A stretch of 64,000 nucleotides of DNA. It comes from Erysipelotrichaceae bacterium. GTDB taxonomy: Bacteria > Bacillota_I > Bacilli_A > Erysipelotrichales > Erysipelotrichaceae. A program made the translations under genes and the position numbers. The notes below the pieces were generated by a model. That model was not told the DNA's origin, made no database searches, and saw nothing but the letters and a program-made list of their open reading frames with translations. Location: the NCBI GenBank assembly GCA_017442805.1, contig JAFRZA010000027.1:1-64000 (forward strand), written 5' to 3'. Shown here piece by piece: positions 18,072-27,090 of this stretch (the first letter of the stretch is position 1; each line of letters opens with the position of its first letter).

Positions 18072-19559
18072 ATGGTCACCATACCCGCCTATCTCATCAA
18101 GCTCAACGCCCGCATGTCGCTGCGCAAGAACTACTGGAAGGCCGTTCTGAGCGCCTTTCTGATCTATTCTTCCGTCTTTGCCTTCGCCTACTTCCAGAGA
18201 AGGTTCATGACGCTGGATCTGCGCACGATCATCAGCCAGATCGTCAACTCCCGCTACACCATTTCCCTGTGGGAAGTGCTGGATTACTTCTACCGCTACG
18301 CCGTCAGCTTTCTGCCGGTAGTGGTCGTCAACCTCTTCATCCTCAAGCCGCTCTCCCTGATCGGCTATAACTTCTTCGTGGACAACAGTTTTGAAAACGA
18401 GAACAGGCTGTACATGAGGGACTTCATCAGGGAAGTCTTTACCCATTATCCCGTCTACCTGAAGACGATGGCCTTAAGGACGGCCATCCTGTTCTTCTGG
18501 ATCATGATGGGCGTCATCCCGGTCTTCTTCAAGGCCTATTCCTACCGCATGGTGCCCTACATCCTGGCCAAGTACCCGGACCTGAAGCCGCTGGAGGTGC
18601 TGAAGGAAAGCGAGAGGTGCATGAAGGGCTTCCGCTTCAAGTGCTTTCTGATCGACTGTTCCTTCATCGGCCTGTATGTGCTGAGCATGCTTTCGCTGTA
18701 CACTCTCTACGTCTTCTATGTCGGTCCCTACTACTACGCCGTCTATGCCGAGATCTACGACGCCCTTTATGTTGATGATCAGGTCTACACCCTGAAATAC
18801 GCTGAGCATGAGTTCTATCATCCCACCAAGTTCACCATCCGCAGGCGTGACCTCATCATGGGAGCGGCAGCCTGCCTGCTTTACATCGGCGCTGATCTGT
18901 TACTGTACTGGGGCTCTCACGGCGGAATCAGGATCGGTCTGATCGTCGAAAGCAACTGGCAGAACATCAAGGTCATGCACTTTGCCTACAGCATCATCCT
19001 GGCCAACATCGCCACCCCGCTGTTCTACAACGGCATCCGGGCCGCGGTGGCCATCGTCAAGGAAAAACTGGGCGGGACCTTCTCCCGCCATGGCCGGATG
19101 TCGCAGTACTTCGAGTACGCCGCCATTTTCTACAGCATCACCGTGCTGCTGTGCCACGTGCTGTACTGCCTGTTCCCCATCCTCTTCAAGATCCTGATCA
19201 TGCAGATGAGCGTCCGGGAGGCGGCCATCATCGTCAACCACCTGGCCCTGTACGTCATCGTGCCTCTGGAACTGGCCTTCAACATTCCGATCGCCATCAT
19301 CAGCGCCGTCTTCATCTACCTGGTGCTGATCCGCACCATCGACCTCAGCCCGCTGGCCGTACTTAGCGCCCCGGCCGTCGTCTATCTGATTGCCGACACG
19401 CTGGCCGGCTGGTCCGGCAGCCCGCGCCTTCAGGACGCGCTGGAATGCAGCGAAAGCTTCGGCTGGCTGCTGTTTATGCTGGTGTTCATCTTCTATAACC
19501 GGAAAATCCATCTGAAGAATCTGGCCCAGAGCGTGGCCGAACCGGAAATCAGGGAATGA
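18072..19559 (+). CDS. DUF975-type membrane protein with an extra C-terminal membrane half
   Basis: A 495-residue polytopic membrane protein. The first 230 residues match DUF975: SYRMVPYILAKYPDLKPLEVLKESERCMKGFRFKCFLIDCSFIGLY is diagnostic. The second half (from about 255) adds six or so hydrophobic segments that I do not recognise, so the protein is roughly twice the usual length. Function of the family is unknown. AGGAGGTGA precedes ATG 18072, and the terminator at 19560 closes the operon with the lipase. Confidence 0.75.
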   Translation: MVTIPAYLIKLNARMSLRKNYWKAVLSAFLIYSSVFAFAYFQRRFMTLDLRTIISQIVNSRYTISLWEVLDYFYRYAVSFLPVVVVNLFILKPLSLIGYNFFVDNSFENENRLYMRDFIREVFTHYPVYLKTMALRTAILFFWIMMGVIPVFFKAYSYRMVPYILAKYPDLKPLEVLKESERCMKGFRFKCFLIDCSFIGLYVLSMLSLYTLYVFYVGPYYYAVYAEIYDALYVDDQVYTLKYAEHEFYHPTKFTIRRRDLIMGAAACLLYIGADLLLYWGSHGGIRIGLIVESNWQNIKVMHFAYSIILANIATPLFYNGIRAAVAIVKEKLGGTFSRHGRMSQYFEYAAIFYSITVLLCHVLYCLFPILFKILIMQMSVREAAIIVNHLALYVIVPLELAFNIPIAIISAVFIYLVLIRTIDLSPLAVLSAPAVVYLIADTLAGWSGSPRLQDALECSESFGWLLFMLVFIFYNRKIHLKNLAQSVAEPEIRE

Positions 19560-19582
19560 AGCTGTCGACAGACAGCTTTTTC
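19560..19582 (+). terminator. Intrinsic terminator
   Basis: AGCTGTC (19560-19566) pairs with GACAGCT (19571-19577), followed by TTTTTC. Confidence 0.8.
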
Positions 19583-19628
19583 AGTGGCTGTAACACCCGG
19601 CGCCGCGATGGAAAAAAAGGGGCTGAAA

Positions 19629-19637
19629 TGGTAAAAT
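19629..19637 (+). promoter_or_regulatory. Extended -10 promoter
   Basis: TGG-TAAAAT lies 22 nt before the GTPase-nuclease gene. Confidence 0.45.
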
Positions 19638-19658
19638 CAAAGGCAGAAGGAAACCTGA

Positions 19659-22187
19659 ATGAAGAAGATCACGCTGGGTATATTAGCACATGTCGATGCC
19701 GGCAAGACGACGCTCAATGAAGCGCTGCTTTTTCACGGTGGTGTCATCCGGAGAATGGGCCGGGTCGACCATCAGGACAGCTATCTGGACTACGACATTC
19801 AGGAAAAGAAACGGGGCATCACCATCTTTTCCAAGACCGCTTCCCTGAGCCACGGGGACAGCCGCTTCACCCTGGTCGATACCCCGGGGCATCTGGACTT
19901 CGCCGGGGAAATGGAAAGGACGCTGTCCGTTCTCGACTACGTCGTTGTGGTGGTCAGCGGACTGGACGGGGTGCAGAGCCATACCCGGACGATCTGGAAA
20001 CTGCTGGAATACTATGACCTGCCCGCCTTCGTCTTCGTCAACAAGATGGACATCGCCCTGCGCGATCAGGATCAGCTGCTGGCAGAACTTAAGGAGGAAC
20101 TGGACGGTCCCTTCGTCTGCTTCAATGATCTGAAAGCCGGTTATGAAGACATCGCCCTGCTGGGCGAGGATCTGATGGAGGATTACCTGAAGGACGGCTT
20201 TGTCGATGATGAGAAGATCGCCGGTCTGATCAACGAAAGAAAGCTCTTCCCGGTCTATTTCGGTTCCGCCCTGAAGGATCAGGGCGTCGAAGAGCTGATG
20301 GACGGTCTGGACAGTTATACCATGGAAAACATCTGGCCTGAAGAGTTCGGGTTAAGAATATACAAGATCAGTTATGACGAAGCAGGCAAGCGCTGGTGCT
20401 ACGGCAAGATCACCGGCGGCAGCCTGAAGGCCAAGGAAAAGATCAGCGAAGAAGGCAAGATCGACGAACTGTGTCTGATCTCCGGCCAGAAGATGACGAC
20501 GGTGAGCGAGGCGCAGGCCGGCGACATCGTGGCCTTCCGGGGACCGGATGGACTGCAGGCCGGTCAGGGACTGGGCTTTGAGAAGAGCGGCAGCGTTTCC
20601 TTCATGGAACCGTTCATGCGCTACCGGGTCATCCTGCCGGAAGGCTGCGACAGCAACATGATGCTCAGGCAGCTGCAGATCCTGGCTCAGGAAGACCCGC
20701 AGATCCGCGTCAGCGCCTCCGAGGAAATGAAGGACATTCACGTTTCCCTGATGGGGGAAATCCAGATCGAAGTGATCACCAACATCATCAAAAAGAGGAC
20801 CGGCATTACGGTCGGCTTCGGCGAGGGCGACATTCTCTACAAGGAGACCATAGAGAATTCCGTGGAAGGCGTCGGCCACTTTGAGCCGCTGCGCCATTAC
20901 GCCGAAGTGCACCTCAGGCTTGACCCGCTGCCCCGGGGAGCGGGACTGGTGTTCGCCAACGAGGTGCCGGAAGGCACCCTGGCCGTCAACTGGCAGCGGC
21001 TGATCATGACCCACCTGCAGGAAAAGCGCCACCTCGGCGTTCTGACCCGTTCGCCGGTCACCGACATGAAGATCACCATCATCGCCGGTAAGGCTCATGA
21101 GAAGCATACCGAAGGCGGTGACTTCCGCCAGGCCACCTACCGGGCGGTCCGCCAGGGCCTTAAAAAGGCTGACAGCGTTCTTCTGGAACCTTATTACGGC
21201 TTCATCATCCAGGCGCAGAGGATCTACCTTTCCTCCCTTCTCTATGACCTCGACAGCATGAACGCCCATTACAAGCTGGAAGATGTCGACGAGGACCACA
21301 TCAAAATCACCGGCAGCGCGCCGGTACGGCTGATGCAGAACTACCACCAGACCCTGCTGTCCCACAGCGGCGGGGCCGGGCAGCTGTCACTGAGCGTGCA
21401 GGGCTACCAGCGCTGCGCCGATGAGCAGAAGATCATCGAAGAGATCGGCTACGACAGCGAAAGCGACCTGCGCAATCCGACCGGTTCGGTCTTCTGCCAG
21501 CACGGGGCCGGCTTCTACGTGCCCTGGGATCAGGTAGAAAACTACATGCACATCAAGGCGGCCAGGATACCCGTCAGCTCAGCGCCGCTTACCCATAACC
21601 GCTACAGCATCTCCGAGGCTGAGCTCAAGAGCGTCTTCGCCAACGTCAACGGCCGCAACCGCAACATCAGAAAGAAATACGCCGCTTCCCGGCGGAGCGA
21701 TGACGAAAAGAAGAAGATCGTCATCAGAAAACAGAATCCCAGGCCCAGGCTGCTGATCGCCGACGGCTACAACCTGATGCATTACTTCAGCAGGAGTTCC
21801 TCAATGAGCGAAGAGAACTTCGACGCCGCCCGGGATATGATCATCAACCAGCTCAGCAGCTACGCCGGCTACAAGGGCTGCAAGGTCATCGCCGTCTTTG
21901 ACGCCTACAGGAAGGAAGACAGCTACGGCAAGGTGGACTTCGGCCAGGAAGTTTCCGTGGTCTACACCCGGCAGAATCAGACCGCTGACTCCTACATTGA
22001 AAAGCTGGTCCATGACTATAACCGGGATTATGAGATCACCGTCGCCTCCTCCGACCAGGCCGTTCAGAACATGATCGTGACCAACGGCGGACTGCGGATG
22101 AGCGCGAGAGAACTGGAACTGGAGCTGGAAGGCTTTGAGAAACAGGCCATGGACAGCCATTACATCGTCCGGGAGAACAGGCACTGA
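19659..22187 (+). CDS. TetM-like ribosome-associated GTPase fused to a YacP/Rae1-type NYN domain
   Basis: An 842-residue fusion. Residues 1-650 follow EF-G/TetM order: LGILAHVDAGKTTL (G1), KKRGITIF (G2), TLVDTPGHLDF (G3), VNKMD (G4), domain II, then EF-G domains III-V. From about 695 there is a NYN/PIN-like domain: PRLLIADGYNLMHYF, VIAVFDAYRKED, TADSYIEKLVHDYN, ITVASSDQAVQNM and RMSARELELELE. This is the pattern of YacP/Rae1, the Bacillus endonuclease that cuts mRNA in the ribosomal A site. A positively charged linker (about 660-690) joins the two. The inferred role is a GTP-driven ribosome factor carrying a nuclease; antibiotic protection is possible but unproven. AlaX follows after 15 nt. 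Confidence 0.85.
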   Translation: MKKITLGILAHVDAGKTTLNEALLFHGGVIRRMGRVDHQDSYLDYDIQEKKRGITIFSKTASLSHGDSRFTLVDTPGHLDFAGEMERTLSVLDYVVVVVSGLDGVQSHTRTIWKLLEYYDLPAFVFVNKMDIALRDQDQLLAELKEELDGPFVCFNDLKAGYEDIALLGEDLMEDYLKDGFVDDEKIAGLINERKLFPVYFGSALKDQGVEELMDGLDSYTMENIWPEEFGLRIYKISYDEAGKRWCYGKITGGSLKAKEKISEEGKIDELCLISGQKMTTVSEAQAGDIVAFRGPDGLQAGQGLGFEKSGSVSFMEPFMRYRVILPEGCDSNMMLRQLQILAQEDPQIRVSASEEMKDIHVSLMGEIQIEVITNIIKKRTGITVGFGEGDILYKETIENSVEGVGHFEPLRHYAEVHLRLDPLPRGAGLVFANEVPEGTLAVNWQRLIMTHLQEKRHLGVLTRSPVTDMKITIIAGKAHEKHTEGGDFRQATYRAVRQGLKKADSVLLEPYYGFIIQAQRIYLSSLLYDLDSMNAHYKLEDVDEDHIKITGSAPVRLMQNYHQTLLSHSGGAGQLSLSVQGYQRCADEQKIIEEIGYDSESDLRNPTGSVFCQHGAGFYVPWDQVENYMHIKAARIPVSSAPLTHNRYSISEAELKSVFANVNGRNRNIRKKYAASRRSDDEKKKIVIRKQNPRPRLLIADGYNLMHYFSRSSSMSEENFDAARDMIINQLSSYAGYKGCKVIAVFDAYRKEDSYGKVDFGQEVSVVYTRQNQTADSYIEKLVHDYNRDYEITVASSDQAVQNMIVTNGGLRMSARELELELEGFEKQAMDSHYIVRENRH

Positions 22188-22202
22188 AACAGAGGTACAG
22201 GC

Positions 22203-23378
22203 ATGAAGGAAACATTGATGATTTATGATGAAAACGGTTATTTTAACGAGTTCAGGGCCCGCGTGCTTTCCTGCCGGCCGGCTGAAAGGGGCGGCTATGA
22301 GGTAATCCTGAGTCAGACGGCCTTCTTCCCCGAACAGGGCGGCCAGGTCGGCGATCAGGGCTTCCTTGACGGCGTGCGGGTGAGAGACACGCAGATCGAG
22401 GATGGACTGGTCATCCATTACTGTGAAAAGCCGCTGGCGGAAGGGAGTGTCGTTCACGGCGCTTATGACCGGGACAGACGGTTTGACCTGATGCAGAATC
22501 ATACCGGCGAGCACATCCTCTCCGGCATCATCTGTCACAGCCACAGCTGTAACAACGTCGGCTTCCGCCTGAGCGAGGAAAACTGCACCGTCGACTATGA
22601 CTGCTTTCTTGATGAGGAAGACCTCAGAAAGGCGGAACTGCAGGCCAACCAGGCCATCTGGGCCGACAAACAGGTCATCGTCGATTATCCCAATGACCGT
22701 GAACTGGCCCGGCTGGATTACCGCTGCAAGAAGGAACTCACCGGCCGGATCCGCATCGTGACCATCCCGGGCATCGACGTCTGCGCCTGCTGCGCGCCGC
22801 ACGTCAGCCGCACCGGTGAAGTGGGGATGCTGAAGATCATCAGCTGTGAAAAGCACAAAAGCGGCGTGCGTCTGTACATCGCTTCCGGTCAGCGGGCTTA
22901 CCGGCTGATGAGGGAGATCATGGAAATAACTGACTCGCTGGTTCACGCCCTGAGCCTGCCGAAGGAAAAACTGCCGCAGCGGATCGCAGACATGAACGCG
23001 GAGATCTACCGGCTGACCGGACAGCTGTCGGCTGTTAAGATCAGCCTGATGAAGCAGCAGCTGCAGGCTGCTGAGGGACCGCTGGCGCTGTTCTTCGTTG
23101 AGGACGGCCTGGAAAAGGACGTCAGGGAAGTGATCAATGAGCATCTTTCCCATCATGAAGAGAGCCTGTGCGCCGGCTTCACCGGTAATGACGCTTCGGG
23201 CTACCGCTGCGTGATGGCTTCTCGGAATACTGACATGAAGCAGCTGGCTGAACAGCTTAGGCAGAGACTGGCTTTCCAGGGCGGCGGCAGCCGCCAGATG
23301 ATCCAGGGCAGCGTCCGAAACAGCCGTCAGGAGATCGAGACAGTTCTGAATGAGATGATCAGTCAGAATGGTTTATAA
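22203..23378 (+). CDS. Alanyl-tRNA editing protein (AlaX, long form)
   Basis: A 391-residue protein homologous to the editing half of alanyl-tRNA synthetase. The first zinc/catalytic motif is MQNHTGEHILSG, and the second is CACCAPHVSRTGE. A DHHA1-like C-terminal domain contains FQGGGSRQMIQGSV. It hydrolyses Ser- or Gly-mischarged tRNA-Ala in trans. ATG 22203 lies 15 nt after the GTPase-nuclease stop with AGAGG in front. RarA follows 31 nt downstream. The length matches AlaX-L. Confidence 0.9.
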   Translation: MKETLMIYDENGYFNEFRARVLSCRPAERGGYEVILSQTAFFPEQGGQVGDQGFLDGVRVRDTQIEDGLVIHYCEKPLAEGSVVHGAYDRDRRFDLMQNHTGEHILSGIICHSHSCNNVGFRLSEENCTVDYDCFLDEEDLRKAELQANQAIWADKQVIVDYPNDRELARLDYRCKKELTGRIRIVTIPGIDVCACCAPHVSRTGEVGMLKIISCEKHKSGVRLYIASGQRAYRLMREIMEITDSLVHALSLPKEKLPQRIADMNAEIYRLTGQLSAVKISLMKQQLQAAEGPLALFFVEDGLEKDVREVINEHLSHHEESLCAGFTGNDASGYRCVMASRNTDMKQLAEQLRQRLAFQGGGSRQMIQGSVRNSRQEIETVLNEMISQNGL

Positions 23379-23409
23379 TTATTACAGACACCGGTAAGGA
23401 GGTGGAAAG

Positions 23410-24735
23410 ATGGAATATGCATCCTTATTCGAAAAACTGAACAGCGAACCGCTGGCTTCCCGCATGCGCCCGCGCAGCCTCGATGAATTCGTCGGCCAGC
23501 AGCAGCTGATCGGCGACAACCGTATCCTGCGCAAGATGATCGAGAGCGACAACATCTCCTCGATGATCTTCTGGGGTCCGCCGGGAGTGGGCAAGACCAC
23601 TCTGGCCCGCATCATCGCGGCCCGCACCAAAAGCCAGTTCATCACCTTCTCCGCCGTCAATTCCGGCATCAAGGAGATCAAGAAGGTGATGGAAGAAGCC
23701 GAAATGAACCGCCATCTGGGCATGCGCACCATTGTCTTCGTCGATGAGATCCACCGCTTCAACAAGGCCCAGCAGGACGCTTTCCTTCCTTACGTGGAAA
23801 GAGGGTCCATCATTCTGATCGGCGCCACCACCGAAAACCCCTCCTTTGAGATCAACAACGCTCTGCTTTCCCGCTGCAAGGTCTTCGTGCTGAAGGAACT
23901 CTCCAGGGAAGACATCCTGACCCTGCTGAAGAACGCCCTGAGCGATGAGCGGGGCTTCGGCGACATGAAGATCGACATCTCCGAAGATGATCTGAAGATG
24001 ATCGCCTCCTTCGCCAACGGCGACGCCCGCAACGCCCTGACCATGCTGGACATGATCGTCATCAACGGCGAGACCGGCGAAGACGGCACCGTTCACATTT
24101 CCCGGGAAATCATTGAGGACAGCCTCAGCCGCAAGGCGCTGCTGTATGACCGGGACGGCGAAGAGCACTACAACATCATCTCCGCCCTGCATAAGTCAAT
24201 GCGCAACTCCGATCCCGACGCCGCCGTCTACTGGCTGGCGAGAATGCTGGAAGCGGGAGAGGATCCGCTGTATGTAGCCCGCCGGGTGACCCGGTTCGCT
24301 TCGGAAGACATCGGTCTGGCTGATACCAACGCATTGAACGTGGCCATTAACGCCTATCAGGCCTGTCACTACATCGGCATGCCGGAGTGCAGCGTGCATC
24401 TGGCGGAAGCGGTGATCTACATGTCGATCGCTCCCAAGTCCAACGCCTGTTACCTCGCCTACGGCGAAGCGGCTGAAGACGCCCGCAATACCCTGGCGGA
24501 GCCGGTTCCGCTGGTCATCCGCAACGCGCCGACCAGACTGATGAAGGAACTGGATTACGGCAAGGGCTATCAGTACGCTCACGACACCGACGCCAAGCTG
24601 ACCAACATGCAGTGCATGCCGGATTCACTGGCTGACAAGGTCTACTATCATCCGACCATCCAGGGCAACGAAGTGCGCTTCAAAGACCGCCTGGAAGCCA
24701 TCAAGAAATGGAAAAAGGAACACAGGGACTCATAG
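23410..24735 (+). CDS. rarA: Replication-associated recombination protein A (RarA/MgsA)
   Basis: A 441-residue AAA+ ATPase. It starts with the family hallmark SRMRPRSLDEFVGQQQLIG, then Walker A GPPGVGKTTLARII, Walker B IVFVDEIHRFNKAQQDAFLPYVE, sensor 1 IGATTENPSFEINNALLSRC and the C-terminal domain with DPDAAVYWLARMLEAGEDP and RFASEDIGLAD. RarA acts at stalled replication forks. AAGGAGGTGG precedes ATG 23410. It is probably co-transcribed with alaX. Confidence 0.95.
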   Translation: MEYASLFEKLNSEPLASRMRPRSLDEFVGQQQLIGDNRILRKMIESDNISSMIFWGPPGVGKTTLARIIAARTKSQFITFSAVNSGIKEIKKVMEEAEMNRHLGMRTIVFVDEIHRFNKAQQDAFLPYVERGSIILIGATTENPSFEINNALLSRCKVFVLKELSREDILTLLKNALSDERGFGDMKIDISEDDLKMIASFANGDARNALTMLDMIVINGETGEDGTVHISREIIEDSLSRKALLYDRDGEEHYNIISALHKSMRNSDPDAAVYWLARMLEAGEDPLYVARRVTRFASEDIGLADTNALNVAINAYQACHYIGMPECSVHLAEAVIYMSIAPKSNACYLAYGEAAEDARNTLAEPVPLVIRNAPTRLMKELDYGKGYQYAHDTDAKLTNMQCMPDSLADKVYYHPTIQGNEVRFKDRLEAIKKWKKEHRDS

Positions 24736-24758
24736 TCCGGTGCTGAAAGGATAATGTC

Positions 24759-24836
24759 ATGGAAAAGATTCTGCCGATAATTGTTGCCGCTGCGGTAATT
24801 GTGCTCATCTTACTGGCCAACTTCCGCCGTCGCTGA
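24759..24836 (+). CDS. Small single-pass membrane peptide, 25 aa
   Basis: The peptide starts MEKILPIIVAAAVIVLILL and ends LANFRRR, a hydrophobic helix with a positively charged tail. GAAAGGAT lies 6-12 nt upstream of ATG 24759, and a perfect terminator follows 7 nt after the stop, so it is bounded like a gene. It lies 23 nt after rarA. It may be a small regulatory membrane protein; no family is recognised. Confidence 0.4.
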   Translation: MEKILPIIVAAAVIVLILLANFRRR

Positions 24837-24842
24837 AGCCAC

Positions 24843-24871
24843 ATAAAAACGGGTAATAAACCCGTTTTTAT
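24843..24871. terminator. Bidirectional terminator
   Basis: ATAAAAACGGGT (24843-24854) is perfectly complementary to ACCCGTTTTTAT (24860-24871). It separates rarA/small peptide (plus) from the EIIA gene (minus). Confidence 0.9.
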
Positions 24872-24873
24872 GT

Positions 24874-25374
24874 TTATCTGCAGACGATGTTCCCGGCGTA
24901 GACATAGTCTTCGTCGGTGAAGGTGAATTCCTTTTCGCTGGGGTTCTCGCTGATGATCAGCATGGTGATGGGATTATAGCCCAGTTCCCTGATCAGCTCA
25001 GGGTCGATCTTGACGATGGTCTGTCCGGCCTTGACGGCATCGCCCTGGCTGGCCATGACCTTGAAGCCCTTGCCCTTGAGATTGACGGTGTCAATGCCGA
25101 CATGGACCAGCAGTCCGGTTCCGTCAGCCATTCTGACCGCGAAGGCGTGACCGGTGGGGAACATGACTTCCAGCGTACCGTTAGCCGGAGCCACGGCCTT
25201 GTCGCCGGCGGGCTTGACCGCAAAGGTCTTTCCCAGCATTTCCTGGGCAAAAACCGGGTCGGGAATGTCAGCGTTTCTTACTACCGGGCCGCTGACCACG
25301 GCGACGATGTCGCTGTCCTGGTATGTCTTAGGTTCTTTCTTACCGAATAAGCTGTCGAATAATCCCATGTTCAT
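24874..25374 (-). CDS. PTS glucose-type EIIA component
   Basis: A 166-residue EIIA of the glucose family (Crr-like). VVSGPVV opens the fold. FPTGHAFAVR holds the supporting histidine (H76) and GLLVHVGIDTVNLKG the phosphorylated histidine (H91), followed by KIDPELIRELGYNPITMLII. It accepts phosphate from HPr and passes it to a IIBC partner not in this window, or acts in regulation. The start is 25374 or the in-frame 25368; GAAAGAGAG upstream does not decide. The gene stands alone. Confidence 0.9.
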   Translation of the reverse strand: MNMGLFDSLFGKKEPKTYQDSDIVAVVSGPVVRNADIPDPVFAQEMLGKTFAVKPAGDKAVAPANGTLEVMFPTGHAFAVRMADGTGLLVHVGIDTVNLKGKGFKVMASQGDAVKAGQTIVKIDPELIRELGYNPITMLIISENPSEKEFTFTDEDYVYAGNIVCR

Positions 25375-25513
25375 TGTCTCTCTTTCCGTGAGTTTACGTA
25401 TATATTATATCAACAAAACCTTCAGAATGCGTATCCGGTTGCGGGCTGATTGAATGTGAGCGAAGAAAAAGCGCGCTATAATGTTTAAAACGACAGGAAA
25501 GGGAAGAAACCTT

Positions 25514-26341
25514 ATGAAACTGACCGAACAGCAGATCCGGGAAATGATCGCCAACAGAAGGATGATCATGCATCCCGACATGGAAGAGTATGAGGATTAT
25601 CAGACTGACCAGCAGCTTAAAAGACCCCAGCCGCCCTTAGTCAAGGCGGCGATGCGGGAAACCGCGATCGCTCTGCCGCTGGACTTTGAGAAGCTGAAGA
25701 TCGACAATGACTTTCTGCATGTCATCAACTCCCGGCGCTCGCACCGCGTCTACACGCAGCAGCAGATGACCTTAAGGGAACTGTCCTTTCTGTTATGGTG
25801 CTCTCAGGGCGTCAAGGAGATCAGGGGCAGGTCCTATGCGACGATCAGGACGGTGCCGGCCGGAGGGGCACGGCATCCCTTTGAGGTCTACCTGACCGTT
25901 CAGAACGTGGAAGGGCTGAAGAACGGCCTGTACCACTATCTGCCCATGAAGCATCAGATTGAATGTCTTGAGGAAAGGGAAGAACTGAAGGACTTCATCG
26001 GCAGGGCTCTGGAAGGCCAGCTCTGGGCAGCCAAGGCCAACGTGGTCTTCTTCTACAGTTTTGTCGCCTACCGGGCGGAATGGCGTTACGGCATCTACGC
26101 TCACCGGATGTGCATGGCTGACGCCGGACATGTAACGGAAAACGTCTACCTGGCGGCCACGGCCATCGGTCTGGGCGGCTGCGCCGTCGGCGCCGTTGAC
26201 GGCCCGCTGTGTGATGAAGTCTTCGGCCTGGACGGTGATGAGGAGTTCATCTTCTACAGCATGCCTTTGGGAACCGTCAGTGAAGCCGACCGGCAGAAGG
26301 AAAAGGACTTCTACCGCTTCGTCGAGGAAGAAGGATTATAG
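25514..26341 (+). CDS. SagB/ThcOx-type nitroreductase family protein
   Basis: A 275-residue flavin oxidoreductase-like protein. RRSHRVYTQQQMTLRELSFLLWCSQGV, TVPAGGARHPFEVYL, HVTENVYLAATAIGLGGCAVGAV and the ending MPLGTV are the SagB/ThcOx pattern. SagB-like enzymes oxidise azolines in peptide toxins, but stand-alone copies like this one, with no cyclodehydratase nearby, have unknown substrates. ATG 25514 is preceded by AAAGGGAAG at 8 nt; a longer frame from 25481 lacks one. Confidence 0.85.
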   Translation: MKLTEQQIREMIANRRMIMHPDMEEYEDYQTDQQLKRPQPPLVKAAMRETAIALPLDFEKLKIDNDFLHVINSRRSHRVYTQQQMTLRELSFLLWCSQGVKEIRGRSYATIRTVPAGGARHPFEVYLTVQNVEGLKNGLYHYLPMKHQIECLEEREELKDFIGRALEGQLWAAKANVVFFYSFVAYRAEWRYGIYAHRMCMADAGHVTENVYLAATAIGLGGCAVGAVDGPLCDEVFGLDGDEEFIFYSMPLGTVSEADRQKEKDFYRFVEEEGL

Positions 26342-26376
26342 AAATAAAAAGATGGCGGCAGCCCTCTTTTAAGGTG

Positions 26377-26399
26377 AAAAAAACAATCCCGATGGATTG
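26377..26399 (-). terminator. Terminator of the tRNA operon
   Basis: On the minus strand CAATCC-ATCG-GGATTG is followed by TTTTTTT, 39 nt after tRNA-Gly. Confidence 0.8.
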
Positions 26400-26437
26400 C
26401 CGTCTATGTCAAAGCCTGTTTCAGCTGAATTTTTGTC

Positions 26438-26511
26438 TGGAGCGAGTGACGAGAATCGAACTCGCGTAGTCAGCTTGGAAGGCTGAAGTTCTACCATTGA
26501 ACTACACTCGC
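26438..26511 (-). tRNA. tRNA-Gly (TCC)
   Basis: A 74-nt gene with encoded CCA. The acceptor stem is GCGAGTG/CACTCGC and the anticodon loop CTTCCAA. It is the last of six tRNAs. Confidence 0.95.
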
Positions 26512-26513
26512 GA

Positions 26514-26589
26514 TGGTGACCCGTGGGCGACTCGAACGCCCGACCCCCTGATTAAAAGTCAGATGCTCTACCGACTGAGCTAACGGGTC
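26514..26589 (-). tRNA. tRNA-Lys (TTT)
   Basis: A 76-nt gene with encoded CCA. The acceptor stem is GACCCGT/ACGGGTC and the anticodon loop CTTTTAA. Confidence 0.95.
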
Positions 26590-26590
26590 G

Positions 26591-26666
26591 TGGCTGGAAT
26601 GGGTGGATTCGAACCACCGAGTGCCAGAGTCAAAGTCTGGTGCCTTAACCGCTTGGCTACATCCCA
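26591..26666 (-). tRNA. tRNA-Gln (TTG)
   Basis: A 76-nt gene with encoded CCA. The acceptor stem is TGGGATG/CATTCCA (one G-T pair) and the anticodon loop CTTTGAC. Confidence 0.95.
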
Positions 26667-26674
26667 AAAAGAGA

Positions 26675-26759
26675 TGGTGGGAGGGGGCAGATTCGAACTG
26701 CCGAACCCATAGGGAACAGATTTACAGTCTGCCGCGTTTAGCCACTTCGCTACCCTCCC
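26675..26759 (-). tRNA. tRNA-Tyr (GTA)
   Basis: An 85-nt class II tRNA with a long variable arm and encoded CCA. The acceptor stem is GGGAGGG/CCCTCCC and the anticodon loop CTGTAAA. Confidence 0.95.
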
Positions 26760-26778
26760 ATGGATCGAATACACTTAA

Positions 26779-26854
<76 letters not shown>

Positions 26855-26859
26855 AAAGA

Positions 26860-26935
26860 TGGTGGAGGTTAACGGGCTCGAACCGCTGACCCTCTGCTTG
26901 TAAGGCAGATGCTCTCCCAACTGAGCTAAACCTCC
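26860..26935 (-). tRNA. tRNA-Val (TAC)
   Basis: A 76-nt gene with encoded CCA, first in the operon. The acceptor stem is GGAGGTT/AACCTCC and the anticodon loop CTTACAA. Confidence 0.95.
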
Positions 26936-26958
26936 GTGCAATCCCCACGTGCTTAACA

Positions 26959-26988
26959 AATATACCACAATAAAGCCCTTTGCGTCAA
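26959..26988 (-). promoter_or_regulatory. Promoter of the six-tRNA operon
   Basis: On the minus strand TTGACG (26983-26988) and TATATT (26959-26964) are 18 nt apart, ending 24 nt before tRNA-Val. Confidence 0.8.
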
Positions 26989-27058
26989 TCAGTTTTTGTA
27001 ATGTTGCGAAAAAATCGTACCGGCTCCGCAACAGAGCGTAATCAGCCTTTCCGTTTGA

Positions 27059-27067
27059 TGATATAAT
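27059..27067 (+). promoter_or_regulatory. Extended -10 promoter
   Basis: TGA-TATAAT lies 24 nt upstream of the gene at 27091. The -35 region is poor. Confidence 0.55.
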
Positions 27068-27090
27068 AGAAAAACAGGAGGTAACTTCTC

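Noticed and set aside
19659..22187. Tetracycline-resistance gene tetM/tetW
   Set aside because: It has the same architecture, but the C-terminal NYN fusion, the housekeeping neighbours and lack of mobile elements argue against calling it a resistance determinant.
25514..26341. Azol(in)e-peptide toxin cluster around the SagB-like gene
   Set aside because: No cyclodehydratase, precursor peptide or transporter lies nearby.
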